Under the pieces are notes generated by a model. The model saw only the letters and a list, made by a program, of their open reading frames with translations, ran no database searches and was not told the DNA's origin. DNA of 64,000 bases from Taenia hydatigena (lineage: Eukaryota > Platyhelminthes > Cestoda > Cyclophyllidea > Taeniidae), in the NCBI GenBank assembly GCA_036345935.2, contig JADWOT020000005.1, positions 20,376,369 to 20,440,368 on the forward strand, in the 5' to 3' direction. Shown piece by piece: positions 37,201-49,489 of the stretch. The position numbers and the translations under genes are program-made. Position 1 is the stretch's first letter. Each line of letters begins with the position of its first letter.

Positions 37201-37345
37201 AGGTGTGGAGTGCTCGAAGGATGTGGTGGAGGACCAATTGGCGTATATGAGGTACACCTTAAAGCACCTTGAGAACGCAGACACCATAGAGAAGGTAGAA
37301 TCGTCAAACGACCCAAAAACGAACCCCGAACAAACCGCCAAGAAG
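25225..37345 (+). CDS. Kinesin-1 heavy-chain-like motor (N-terminal ~600 aa, 11 exons)
   Basis: Exons: 25225-25338, 25392-25550, 26739-26843, 26894-26942, 26989-27044, 29496-29583, 33906-34135, 35302-35679, 35748-35921, 35958-36215, 37154-37345. All phases agree (601 codons). The start [15 protein letters not shown] matches kinesin motor N-termini. The P-loop GQTSSGKT is at residues 80-87, switch I SSRSH at 196-200 and switch II DLAGSE at 226-231. VPYRNSKLT has Asn274 where kinesins usually have Asp. The neck coil ends RWRRGERVP (362-370), specific to kinesin-1, and coiled coil follows through exons 9-11. Introns range from 36 bp (35922-35957) to 4322 bp. The exon 11 acceptor (TAAGAG) is weak. 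Exon 11 ends AAG|GCAAGT, a consensus GC donor. Read through instead, the frame stops at 37405. No light-chain-binding region or IAK tail was found downstream. It is a microtubule plus-end motor by family, perhaps a tail-less paralogue. Confidence 0.9.
27045..29495. other. Kinesin intron 5
   Basis: A 2.45-kb intron. It contains one copy of the 16-bp palindrome at 27840, within a short stretch that also resembles 30440-30500. The open frames at 28880-29420 have no start, no conserved phase and no family match. Confidence 0.7.
27840..27855. repeat. 16-bp palindrome, site 2
   Basis: Reads gtcac-ctatat-gtgac, inside kinesin intron 5. Flanking bases (CAGGTAGGCA to the left) resemble those of site 3. 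Confidence 0.7.
29584..33905. other. Kinesin intron 6
   Basis: A 4.3-kb intron with a palindrome copy at 30455. A minus-strand frame at about 30720-30537 translates in a protein-like way ([15 protein letters not shown]) and may be a worn piece of a mobile element. A plus-strand frame from 32939 ends at a donor-like AAG|GTAAGG but has no place in the kinesin alignment. Confidence 0.6.
30455..30470. repeat. 16-bp palindrome, site 3
   Basis: Reads gtcac-atgtat-gtgac, inside kinesin intron 6. The left flank is TTAGGTAGGCTAGCAGG. Confidence 0.7.
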
Positions 37346-37409
37346 GCAAGTCTGTTTTTTAAGGAAACTTGTCCTCATCCTTACCTTCGAAAAATATTTA
37401 AGTAATTTA

Positions 37410-39700
37410 AGGAAAGAAAAATGGAATCCCTGAGACAGAATAGTCCTCTAGTGAATCTACTATTTGCTTAAATTGGAGATAAACAAATCTGGGGAGTTTT
37501 TCAGTCAACTGGCTCATACTAGTTATACATAGTGACCGTGACCCTGAGCAGGGAAAAGAAATCGATCCTTCTGAGACTTACGTGAATCTTGACCTTTTTT
37601 GAACTGAAGAAACTCACATGTAGAAGCTTCAACGATTCGTTAAAGCCTGAATCAAAGGTGTCAAAGTAGCTGCAATCATCGAGTCTAGGGTGGTGATACC
37701 CCTTGTGTGACCACGCAATAAGTCAAGCCGGTGTGGTTAACCTACACCGACACAGGTCCCCATTTCTTCACCCGGCTGCCACACCGCCAAGACAGAGGCA
37801 TAAGACCCTACGTATTTAACCAAGCCGCCCCACGAATGGGCGACCTGTGAGCAGCACATTTTGTGGAAGCTATGAAGGCAGAAGGAAGACGTTCCGTAAT
37901 TAGTCCTGTCTGGGGACACGCTTAACGTCAGATCTCTGGCTTTGCAGTTAGGCCTGAGAAGCTTCAAAGTTGAAGGGTCATAGTCATCTCACTCCGCTTT
38001 TAAAATAGGGCATGGTTGAATAAAGCTTAGTAATTGTGGTAAATAAAGGGAAAGTAATTGATATTACCGCTGCGCATGCGCGGGAAACGTATTTTTGTTT
38101 ACCTGCCTAAAAAAATCAACAATTTTTTTGTTATGGGATAACAAGTCTTTGTACACTAGGTAACCTTTTGTGACCTTGAAACCAACCAATCTGCTGCGAC
38201 GGAAGGGGCGGATGCGCCAATTAACATGACGGGTGATTGGACAACCGAGCAACCGGGATTTATCGATGGTTTGGAAACAATTTTTCGAGTTGTTTCCAAA
38301 AAGCATCGATCAAAGGAGGCATGGGTCTCCTGATTAATTTTGCTGTCACTAATGAAATGTGATTGAAAGGGAAAAAATAAATTTATCTAACTAATGATTT
38401 ATGTTTTTCGCCATGGTATTTCCCAGTCTTCCGTGAGTGGCAGTCTGAAGGCAGGCGCACTCTTAGTGTACAGAAGGTGTGGATAGGAGATCGATTTGGT
38501 GACGGGAATAGTGTACTACGGCATGTGAAGAGATCCTGTCCCTAAACAGACGGGTGGAGTCAATGTCGCTTGCGTGCCTGTGCGACGGCTTGAGGATTGA
38601 TAATGGTAGGCGGAAAATGGTCTCGCGCTGGTGCACTTGCCTAACTGTGCTAAACAGGAAGAGCTGAATGAAATCAGTGACATAGAATAGTCTAGAACAT
38701 TTCAAGGAAGACATATGTTTAAGAGCATCGGGTGGAACCACTTCTAGGGGGGAGGCGAGAATGGGGAGTAGGGGATGGCTGTAACCTCAGCGTCTGCAAA
38801 ACGGAGACGCAACTTCTGCAGCTTTATGCCTAATTAAATTCGGCTACCAGGTCTCTTCATCGGCTTCTTTGACATTAGTGTTCAAAGAGTAAAAAGTGGT
38901 TGATTCTTCGAGTTACTGCAATTTAAGAGAGAAAATATCACGGTAGTGTATACTCACCTGTCATTCCTAATAAGGCGTTGACCTCAATCCTATCTTTTCC
39001 TTCTTAACTATTCGCTATTTTGAATAAAAAATTAGATTCTCAGGCAACAGACAACCCCCTCATCACCGGGCTTTACTGTTTAACCTGGAGGAAGGCAATT
39101 CAAAATCTGCCAGACTTGCGAATCCACAGCGAAATTTCCTTCTCCTAGAAACTTACCCCTTCACTTTCCTCCTCACTTTGACTTCTTGGTAAGAAACTAC
39201 CTGAATATGGGAACAAAACTCCTCTAGATACTTTAATTTGCGGTGGAGATTTGGAGAAGAGAATGATCGGGACCTCCACAAATTCCCACAGCATCGCCTT
39301 GATAAGTCAATTACACCCGGTACGACATAAACCCAGCTTGTAGAATTTCTCACTGATTCGATCAGTGAGAGAGTAAATTAGCGTGAACAAAATTGTCGCC
39401 GTGGATAAGGAATAAATGGAAGAAAATTAAGCGGAATTTGCTCACATTCTGGACGGATGGACGGACGGGTATGGGATGAGGCCCTGTGTACATTGACGGC
39501 TATTTCCACAGGTAGGCGAATGGATGGATTGACAACTGCATAACAGCAGAACACCAGATCGAGGGGCAGCAAAAAAGCCCCAACTGCAAAGCAATTACCC
39601 CAATTAGGCATCAAATGAGATCTTGGCATTGTGCACACACACACAGTCGCATGTCACAGCGTCAACTAATTTGATTAGCTGACTTAATCACAAATTGCAT
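37410..39700. other. Intergenic or unrecognised kinesin 3' region
   Basis: No kinesin coiled-coil or tail exon was recognised. A short plus-strand frame near 37412-37440 (ERKMESLRQ) could be a further coiled-coil exon but is too short to call. An AATAAA lies near 38021. Confidence 0.45.
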
Positions 39701-39716
39701 CTAATTCGGCGAATCA

Positions 39717-40995
39717 GTGCACAATGGATACACCAAGGCCCTGCTGTGGGAGCGGCAGTTAGCTGCCTTTCACTTACCATTGGCAGTAACGTCTCTGTAT
39801 AAGAAGGAGAATAATCAAATTGGCCTCCATAATCACCACTTTCATCACTCCATGCCACACCACGCTGCAGAGGACATTCAGCAGACCCCACAAGACTCCA
39901 AAGGTCTGACCAACAAGCACGTTCATTGGTCTCAATATGCCGATGAAATCTCCTTCTTTACCATTCGCGATGTGGTCCGCCTCTCCGATTCCATCGATGA
40001 CGACTACTTCTCCGATGAAGATGTGGAGGTTGAGGAGCCCTTAAAGGGAAAGCGAAAACACGAGAAAGAAATATTCATACACCCAGATTTCTGGCAAGCT
40101 GTAGATAATGCCAATTTGCAATCACCACCGTTATCACTATCACCACCACCACCACCTACAGATCTGAATGGGAAAACTCGCTTTGTTCCAGCATATGAAA
40201 CGGACTCCACCCTCAGTGATGATAGCAACTTCTTTGATGATCCAAAATACATCGAGATGAAACAATCTCCAGCTTTAAGGCGGTCACAATCTCTGGTCCC
40301 GAAAACCCTCAAACATGAGAAACACCAAGATTTGAAGGCGAAGAAGGAGAAGAAGAAAAAGAATATAGAGGAAGAAGAAACCACGATCAGTGATAAAGTG
40401 GCAAGCAGCAACGGCAAGTTATCACCAAAGAAGGAGGAGAAACCTCCAGTATCGCCCAAATCCCTAGAAGCCACGACCGAACGTCCAAATAGTGCCAAAA
40501 AAATGCATAATAGTTGCTGGATCTCGCCACAAATTTATCTCTCCAAACGCGACGCAACATCAGCAAGAGGTGACTATGCGAAAGGCGTCAAATCGCCTGC
40601 GGAAAGTAGGAAGACGGCTAAGCAAAACGGAAGACCCAGTTCCACAGAACGTCGACGTGCGAGATCCTCCAGCGAATACCTCTATGAAATGGAACCACGT
40701 CCGGTGTCGGAGACACGAGGGGTAAGTGTTCCCATAGTTGAATCGCCTCTAGCCACGTTTTAGGGTAATCGTCACTCTCAAGAGGACACGGCCTATCGAA
40801 GCCATCCCAAAAGTCACTACGAATACATCACGGAGAAAATGAAACCTAATCTTCCAAAGGTGCCACCAAAGCGGAAACGATCCACCAGTAAAACAAAAGT
40901 AAGTCCCCATTCAATTACTTGTTGTTCCAATTTAGAAACATTGCAAAAAGCACTCATCAAAGACACCCAAAAAACCACCTCATTCGCATCATTAA
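39717..40995 (+). CDS. Charged, mostly disordered protein with possible PP1-docking motif (3 exons)
   Basis: Exons: 39717(or later)-40721, 40764-40898 and 40936-40995, joined in phase 0 by GT-AG introns of 42 and 37 bp, ending at TAA. The open frame begins at 39717 without an ATG. Either translation starts at the in-frame ATG at 39852, or this is an internal exon entered near the acceptor TTGGCAG at about 39785. The product is up to about 399 residues. It has an N-terminal segment with NKHVHWSQYADEISFF, an acidic SIDDDYFSDEDVEVEE run, a long Lys/Glu/Ser/Pro-rich middle and a basic Pro/Lys/His-rich tail. K-x-V-x-W fits the RVxF-type motif that docks protein phosphatase 1. Short FIHPDFW and TRFVPAYETDS-like segments also look ordered. 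I recognise no family. Codon-level continuity over 1 kb plus clean splice sites makes it a real gene. Confidence 0.7.
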
Positions 40996-40999
40996 TGTC

Positions 41000-43900
41000 A
41001 ATGCTAAGAAGTGAAATGCCGTGGCAACAACAAAATCATCATCATCATCCTCTTCTTCATCCTCATCCTCACCACCCTTAACGCGATCAGCGTTTTGATG
41101 ACTGCTGTCACTGCTACTGTCATTAATTTTATTTTTGCTCCCATTGTGGCCCGTGTGACTACAACTCCATTTAGTTGTGCTACAGAAAAGGTAAGAGCCA
41201 AAAAAGCCAAACCAAATTGAATCGAAATTCAAATGCAGTTCCTGGTAGTACTTCCTCAGCAGGTGCATCCCAGCCCTCCCGAGGGCCTATTAACTGTAAT
41301 TTCCCATTCCGCCTTTAATCCTTCGAAAAAAATGGTGGTTGGTTCCTTTTTCTCTTGTTCTACCTTTGAATTTCGAGCCTACAAATAATGTTTCATATTT
41401 CATGTTTTTGATTTTGTGGCTACCAAATTTGTAGTTTTTGCTGAATTTTCTGGGTATGGTAATTATTTAAAAGCTTTTTTGAATGACCTTTATTTTATTT
41501 TAATCACTCACCGCAGTGATTACACAGGGGAACACTGAGAGAAAGTTGTGAAAGCTTAGTGCGTCTGCGATTGTTTAACTATAGGCATCAAACCTGCCAT
41601 AATCCCATTGTTTTCATTTCTTGGTTTTTAAGTGTTCTGTTAGATGAGACCTAGAGGCAGGAATCGCGATGTTTTTAAGTGGTGGTGCTTTATGTTGAGG
41701 AAAAACACATTTTTGAAGTCGAGGGAACTTTATTCCTTTGCAGAGGAAAGCACACCCCGGTCGTGGGATTGAGTGTCGTTGGGGAGTTAGACGCAAAGCG
41801 AATGCTTATAGAAGTTAGCCATTTTTGAATGGTCTCATGTGATTGCGTTAATTCACATGTTTAATTAAGGGTGGTGAAGTGGAGAAGGCTTGGTGGATTA
41901 GGCATCAATTTACCAATGACGGTGTTTAAACACATGAGTTAAGTGAATTAGTTAATTTAATATAAACATTCCCGCTCTGTGGAATACCACTGCTTCTTGT
42001 TAACGAAAAATCTCACGAAGATATTTGTTGAACAGTGATGGCACACACGCACGAAGACAAAAGCGGTGGTTAGTTGGGTGCAATCGAAATGAAAGGTGCC
42101 GGTAATTAGCAATGAGTGTTCTAGATGAAGGCCTTATGGCTCCTCTTCTTCACTACTGATTAGTAAGTGCGCAAAGCAAAATAGACGCAAAAGTGGTTTG
42201 AAAATGGTCAATTTGAGCACGTGAAGTTCGTGGGATGCATGCTTGCTTAAACTAAGTATCCTAATTTGCGAAACGCAAAATTCCTTTCTTTTTGGGCAGA
42301 AACATTTGGAAAAGTTTAAGACTCTTTAGGCAACTAGAACCATTGTTTATTTGAGTCCAGTCCATTTATACTGCAACATCCTAAGGGCGAACATAAACGG
42401 AGGGATAAGTCTGCTGACACCCCTCCTACAGACGCCTCAAACGTAGTGTTCTGCAAGATTTGCATCTGGGAGCCTAGAAAGTAGGACAATTCCACCCAGT
42501 CCCGAGTTACATCAGCTGGGAAAAAAGAGTAGAGCCCTAGTTGAACACACTAGATACCCTCCCTCTAAGCAAATTCCCAGATCCAGGATTTATCGGCTGT
42601 CTCCGGAGCCTAGGTGTAGAATTGTGTCTGAAGAAATTAACAGTAGGCCATAGTAGAGTGATGTGACAGTTGGTTCACATCCCTAGTACTCGGGAAGGTC
42701 ACAGCAGAAGGCCAGAAGGTCTGTCAGCCAGCTCTTCATTCCTTTCATCGACTGAAGACTTGTTAAGAAAAGTACCTTTTGTACTGTTGCTCACTCCCAG
42801 ACGATTTTCCTCATTGCCAGAAAGCCACATATCCACTGAGGGCTGCATGTCGAGTGCTTCATTTCTGCAACCCATCCACTCGATCTAGGACCGTAGATGG
42901 GCAAGAAAGCTAGTCCCTTAGTGAGTAGAGAGGACTAGTTAGTTAGGTGAAAGAAAAATCCCAACCCATACCGTTATGGAGCCCCTCAGGGCATCACTTT
43001 ATGCTTACCCTTGCTAATAATGATCACCACCTTTTCCATCGTCGTACAACTAATGCACGAAGTTTGGCATTGTCCTGGTCTCAAGTTCCTATAGCGGCGC
43101 AGATTCAAAATGCTTAAGGAATGACCTTTTACCAATCCATCCGATTCCCGATAAATTTATGTAGTCGTCATAACAATCAGCTTATTTGCTGTAATCAAGT
43201 GTCGTACATGCTACTTAAGTAATATAGGTAAAGCTGATTTTAAAGACCCAAGATCCGCGTTTAGCGACTGCAATTCACTATAAAATCAAGTGTTGCACTT
43301 CTTGCACAGTGTAGAGAGCAAACGCTTAAGTGTCACGGATAGTTTTGGTAAATTATGCCAGCAATTGTCCAATTTTAGCATTTAAATTGTGAATTAGGGC
43401 CCAGCCAGGATGGTGTCAAAAAAGCTTTGCTCTTCGGTCGTCGGGTCGGTTAAAGCTAAAAGAAAAAGGACTCCAGAATAGACGAAGATGTGACGAATGA
43501 AAACGCTGTAATTAAGGTGCATCTGGGACTCAGATCCGTCTAAACTTTGATGAAAACATCATTATTGGTCCCGATTGCATAAATATGGTGTCATTATATC
43601 AAAAGTTGGTTTAAAGGCAAAAATTTTCTCCATAAAAATAAACTATTAGACGTGGAATGTAGATAAAACTTATTCCCAAAGAATAAAACAACTGGGTGAA
43701 AAATCAGGAACTCTGACCTTTTCCAAATTTAAAAAGAAGAAAAATCATAAATAATTTATTAAAAGTGACGGCAAAGCTAATTCTTGCAAAGTGACGTTAT
43801 GCTATTGGCTGCAGTTCAGCCAATCGTCGTCCAACATTTCAACTTGCAGATGGCATGCAACTCGCAGAGGTGTCACCTCAAACTTGTATGGGATCAAAAG

Positions 43901-44650
43901 TGCATTCAACATAGTTTAAATTAAGAAAAAAACTGTTACCTGATTTGGATTCCCTTTTTGACTGTTACTTAAATTTAAGACATTGGCCAGTATCCTCTGC
44001 TCCAATAGCAAATGATAAAAGAGCTTTGCAAAAATCGTTAAGTTTGAGCGTCTCCGTTTGGAAAACGTTTATGCAGCAATTTTTTGCATTAAACCGAATC
44101 GAAGTCGCGACTTACAAAGGTGATTGGTAGATCATGCCATCTTGATGCCCACCGGTCCTGAACGCAACCAATCATGAAAGAGAGTTCGTAAGTAAACTGC
44201 AGGAAGGCTAGCTGGAAAACCAAGCTGTCATGACGGGATGCAAACGGTAGGATTTAAAAATCGCACCATTATTTTCCATTCTTCCTTATTTTATGATGGG
44301 TCTTTGTGTGAGGGGCAAAAAATGTCTGACAAGATGGAGGACGCTTAACTGGCTTCGCACTGAGTTGCTCACTATCTTGTCCACCCCAACTGAAAACAAA
44401 CAGCCTCCAAAATTCTATGTCACATGAGCTGTGCGCGAGTGTATGTGTGTGCTTGTGCTGACGATCGCGCATGAATTCGCATTTGTCGCAGATTTGGCGG
44501 CCCCGCAAAAGGCGACCTCACACTCTTTCAGACATTTGGCGCGGAAGCGAACCTCTCCATGTGACATCCATTAGCGCCGCCACTCCATTAACAACAAAGC
44601 ATCTTTGTGACTTTGATTAGGAAACAATTAATAGGAGAATGATTTGCACT
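41000..44650. other. Intergenic, no gene recognised
   Basis: CAT/CCT-rich simple sequence (41035-41080) is followed by AT-rich sequence without coding signals. Confidence 0.5.
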
Positions 44651-44666
44651 ATTTTATTTAAAAAAA

Positions 44667-45028
44667 TCACCAAAAAATTGTTCCGCGTGTCATAAAAGGA
44701 ATTATCCTGTGAAGGTGTCGTCGTCGACGATGTGTAGATAGCGATTTATTTGTCTGAACTAACAGGGAGAATGAGTCTGTTAAGGTTTGTTGTAGAGCAA
44801 TTTTCCTTGCTTTTTCTAGCAAGGAATGGTTGAAGAAAGCATCAATGACCCCCACGAAGGCGTTGCCGTAATTGTTCAGTGGGAGAGTGCGCTTAGCATA
44901 GCTCCTAAATCGAAACGTTTGCCACAAATAGCGACTTAGAGGCGTATCCGTTGCTGCGCTTCTTCCGATCTCTGACACAACCTTCAAAATGACCCTGAAG
45001 GGTCCAGCGGACCTACCGGCATCCACTA
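44667..45028 (-). CDS. Candidate terminal coding exon, unknown protein
   Basis: A strong acceptor (CACTCTCTGCCTGTTGGCAG) opens a minus-strand frame of 120 codons to TGA at 44667. AATAAA follows at 44658-44653, right after the stop. The translation is basic and alpha-helical in look, with IGRSAATDTPLSRYL, GNAFVGVIDAFFNHS and LLEKARKIALQQTL. No family is recognised and no upstream exon was found. The combination of acceptor, long frame and polyadenylation signal favours a real 3' exon over chance, but only modestly. Confidence 0.33.
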
Positions 45029-45949
45029 CTGCCAACAGGCAGAGAGTGAATTAACTGTACTAGCCTCGCCGAGTCCTACCATTTGGCGATTAGTAGTAGC
45101 TAGTTAAGTGGGTGGGTGAGCATCGATGACCTCAAGCGAAGAAGGTCACCATGCAAAGCAATGTACGGCTGCCAGCAGGTGCTCATCAATCCTGCGGGTT
45201 GTATTCCGTTATAGTGTCGGATTTTAGCCGGAACTACACTTAAGTTCAACAAAGCACCATTTTGATTATTTGAAGACAAAATATTTTGAGGTCATAGATC
45301 TCTACTGTTTAAATATTCAAGGTTAGCGTCATGCAATCACTTTGGTTGCTCTGCCTTCTCAACGAGCTGCGGTTCATTTGGATAGCCACCTTAGCGGTTG
45401 GCAATGCACAACGCCTCCCGTCTCCCCTTCCTCCGAAGTCGAGGCCACCCAACTTTTGTGCCAAAACAAGCTGCATTTGTTAGTCAATTGCATATCTGGC
45501 CCATTTTAAGGCCAAGTCAGAGTAAACACTCGATGTGGGTAGTTTATGCACCTCGCAGCTGTTAGCTCGTTGGTGGCACAGTGTTGCACAACTCAAACAA
45601 GCCCTGGTGTGACTGTGCTGCTGCTTTACAACCAAAAGGTCATGCGTGTCACATAAAACCAGCTCGTTTTGGCGACTTGCAGAAGCACAATTTATTGGGA
45701 GTCGAGACCAAATCTCGGGAAAACGCTGTTCTTTTGCGCCAAAAACAATCGGCGGGAGGGTGACAATCGATAAACTCACAATTGACACTGTCACGGAATT
45801 TGAACAGGGTTGATGTGCGGTATCTCGGATATTTGATGATGGAATTGCGCTTCAGCCCTCATTCTTAATTGACTGCCTTCCTTGTAAGGTGTTGCTCTGT
45901 TTTAATGCTGCAGAAGTCGATTCCCTACAAAATTTGTTAAGTAAATCTC

Positions 45950-46145
45950 GAAAAAGGTGTGAAATTTGGTATCAGAACGCCCTGTCAATGTGCCAATGGT
46001 TACTCCGCCTAGACACTGGACTCTGCATGGAGTGGACCAGAGGCGCAGTTGTTCCTGCTGTCGAACCACGCCGCAAAGTGACTTGGGAACAGTCTAGGGT
46101 TGGTCGGTAGACGAGAAGGAGAAGTGTGGGTCTCACAAAGTGACT
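45950..46145 (-). repeat. Dispersed repeat with a conserved translated block, copy 1
   Basis: The reverse complement aligns with 57080-57335 over the whole length at moderate identity, for example GTGAGTCACTTTGTGAGACC against GTGAGCCACTTTGCGAGACC. On the plus strand here the translation includes IWYQNALSMCQWLLRL. Copy 2 on its minus strand gives VWYQNVLPMRQWLLR. This is probably part of an old mobile element. Confidence 0.6.
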
Positions 46146-46201
46146 CACTTTAGTAGAGGGGGCTACCGGCCCACCCCATCCTCCTCCTCCTCCCGCGGAT
46201 G

Positions 46202-46217
46202 GTCACATATTTGCGAC
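46202..46217. repeat. 16-bp palindrome, site 4
   Basis: Reads gtcac-atattt-gcgac, with one arm base changed. It lies next to the repeat at 45950-46145. Confidence 0.65.
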
Positions 46218-46219
46218 AC

Positions 46220-48600
46220 CGACAATTAATGATCGTAAATGCTTAGTACTAGGAAAAGTTCCTTAATTGTGAGATTATGGGTTTTCATATATTTTTAATC
46301 ATTACAAAACTCCTTTCTGAACCACAATTAAACCTCCTAAAAGGTAATACTAGCCCTCCATTCCTTGATTGTTCAGTTTTGCTCTGATGTGGATCATTAA
46401 TTTATAGCGCCTCCTTGGCCTTTATAATGGGCCTTCTGATCTTCAGAAGTAGGAACTGACTCTCTGTGTCTGTACCCACAGGACTTTACAGACTTGTGCT
46501 TAAAGTGTTCACTTCCTGCTCAGTGATGGTATTTACTGGGGAGCAGGTGGCACGAGGACTTACTAACACCCACCAAACCAGCAATTAAAAAACAAAGAAA
46601 TTTAGTGGACTTGTATGCGAGAATACCCAGTCATCGAACTCGGTACTAAATCCTTGCAAATCAGTGTTGCTGGTTGACAGGGAACACCTACCAGTCGCTG
46701 TTTTCATCCCTCCGTGTTCATCTGCCATCTGATTAACGAGAGTCAACTCCCTTAGCTTTTTCGTTAAAAAAGATTAACGGACCATGGAAAGCACTAATCC
46801 AAATTCATCATTTTGAGGCATTCAGGTTAATTTTATTTAGGGAAATGATTAGATTAGGCTTTGAAGATGATCGAACCAACCAAGTCTTTTGACCAATCAG
46901 AAGGGCTCTAACAGATTGTTCAAATGTGGACGAGATCTTCATTTTTACCGGTGAAATGAAAAAGGAACTCTTTTACTCGTTTCTTTAAAAAGGATTCATC
47001 AGTCTGTTGATGACTGAAATTTGGGTGACGTGATGCAATGGGCATGAAAGCTCAACCAGAAATTACCAGGATTCACCAATGGATGGGAAGGAATCCACGA
47101 TTTTGCAGAAAGAGGGTAGGAAAATTTATTTTTCAGCTTCCGATTGTTTGTGTATAAAAACCTAAAGGAAGAGAATGTGAAGATGCGTTAAAAAGCCGAA
47201 AATTTTTCAATACTTCACTGAAAAATCATGTAACCTTTAGGTTAGTCCGTCCGTTTACTACTAACTAGGGATAGACATGTGGAAAGTGATAATCAATTGG
47301 ATGGCTTTAAAAAAGCTAGACAGGAGGCATCGCAAAGCTTTTTTCCCTTTACTAGACAGTTGCGTGGCGTCTGGTGTGGTTCTTGCAGCGCAAGATCATA
47401 AATGGAATGTCTTGCTGAATGCGAGACATCTCCAATGGTTGTGCGTTCTGCCATTGTAACACCACGTCACCTCCAGACCCTACGCATCGAATCCTACGAG
47501 GGTCCGGCCTGCACAGATTTTCAACTGAGTGGCTTAAATTGCTCAGTCCCTGATTGAATTCGGGCATTTAATTGAGAAATGGAAGAAGCGATATTAGAAG
47601 CTACTCAATTCACTTGAGCCACATCGTGTTTTTATGAAAATATGTTAATTTTATAAAAGTTTTTAAAGTTAAAAAGGGTGTAATGAAGTCAGTCGTTAGC
47701 GAAGTGGGCGAATGTCGATGCCAGATCCTCCCATGCATAACCGGCTGCTCTAAGTACAGCAAAAGGACCCAACATGATGATGAACGCAACCAGCAAACTT
47801 TTGCAAAATAACACCACAAAGGCCCACAAGAAGTGAATAGTGAAACAAAAAGGCAACTTTTTATCTCGTAAGAGTTGCGAGGATTTATCACATGGTCTTC
47901 TCCTTCCACTTGCAAATCAAACGAAATCGCCTTGTCATCTCCTTCCCCTTTGGATGCATGAATGGTTGAAGGACGCCTTCGCTTGCGTCCCGTTGGAAGC
48001 CTCCTGTCTCAGGTGCCACGAAAGGCATGTCAAATTGGCATGCCGTAGGCAAGGTGGTTTGGGCTCCAATAGTTTTCTTTTATTCAAAAATAAAACCAAA
48101 ACTTCTGGAAGAACAAATGACTATTTCTTGTGTTCCGATGCACTTTGCGAACTATTAAGTGGCCTTCGCATAAATACAGACATAAGTATTTAAGAGAAGT
48201 GGTAAACTTTTTAAATGAGACGAAGAAGTCTATTCTGCCTAACCAAAAGCTACTTCCATATTTCTGCCTCCTTTGGTAAACCTACCACCACACCACGTGG
48301 GAGGGTCTATTCCATCGCGATGACGCTTCTTTATCAAACTACGATCTTATACTTAGGTCTCTTATAAAAGTATCCCCTTTGCTCCATTTTAGTATTTATC
48401 TGTCGGAATTATGGGCAGCGAATCGTCTATTTAACCTTAAAAAAAAAACACAACATTAACCACCAATTAGAATGCGGTTACCTTGGAAAGTGGCCGATCA
48501 TCTTAAGGCTTTAAGATTATTAAGCAATCAAACCCACCGCCCACGGCTTTAAAATGTCTTGATACGCCTCTACCTCTGAATGCTTCTAAATTCCTTCATT
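46220..48600. other. Intergenic, no gene recognised
   Basis: Short open frames only. No family match. Confidence 0.45.
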
Positions 48601-48888
48601 TCGAGACAGTGAGCAATCAGGTGGTTCTGTATGCATTGCAGAATGTTTGGGAAGTAGCTACGAAAATGACAACTTCTGGAAACAATTGTAACAGATTTGC
48701 TTTTCAGGGAGGAGGAGGATTAGGGGCACGTCCTCGAGTAGAAGTGGGTGTTCTTCAAGTCAAATTTATTGGGCCATTAAAAAAAGGTGACGACTACCTT
48801 GAGGAGAATTATCTGCAAGAATTGAAAGATATAACGGTGACGTAAAATTAATCACCAAACCAAATTCTTGGTGGAAGGATGGGGAGAG

Positions 48889-49465
48889 GCAAGGAGATGG
48901 GCGCTGCAAAACAGTGTTTTATATTGGCACAGAGGTTGCCTTAAGGATAACCACAAAATTTCACAAGGATCCCGCGTGAAACCACGACGTGCACACACAC
49001 GTGGAAGGCAGTGTGAATAACTCCTGGTAGGGACTGTAAATAGCCAACAAAACAGTCACCCACCACCCACGTGTGCTTGGCTCCAACCAAAGAGGTGGCG
49101 TGCGTAGACCGTGCCACGAATAGCACACCAATGGTGGGGTACAAGTTCGCAAGGGATTCCGAACTATCCGATTGTGAGAGGATCCAGTGCAGTGAGAAAG
49201 GTCGCCATGGTCTGAGCATGTGATGTGACTACGTCTGTCTGCCTAGCTGGGTGAGCACTTCGTCTCCAGTTCCTTGCTGACTCGTCTTGTGGCGTTGGAG
49301 AGGCGCCATCTGGTGGGAGGAATTGAGAGAACCAGTGAAATTGACTGTGAGACACGAAGTGAAGTAGGCAAAACTGAAATGGCGAGGAGGTATTCAACGC
49401 GGGGGCGGTTTGTGTAAAAGCCTGACCGGGTGTCACGTGACAGAGTCAATGCCTATGAGGGTGTG
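48889..49465. repeat. 577-bp near-identical repeat, copy 1
   Basis: Identical to 55643-56219 except for one base (G at 49389, T at 56143), with no gaps. Flanking sequence is not conserved at the edges. It contains no recognised gene; the overlapping short frames are shared simply because the DNA is. Confidence 0.95.
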
Positions 49466-49489
49466 CGACGCTATGCTTTCAGCAAAAAC

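Noticed and set aside
40004..40498. Minus-strand 164-codon frame opposite the 39.7-kb gene
   Set aside because: It is a shadow of the Lys/Glu-rich plus-strand exon: long Ser/Phe runs arise from AAG/GAG complement.
45480..45794. Minus-strand 104-codon frame with a signal-peptide-like start and several Cys
   Set aside because: It begins at GTG with no ATG, and no flanking splice sites support it.
48941..49449. Overlapping minus-strand frames in the 577-bp repeat as a conserved gene
   Set aside because: They recur in both copies only because the DNA is 576/577 identical. There is no domain, and the single difference changes a residue in one frame (L to I).
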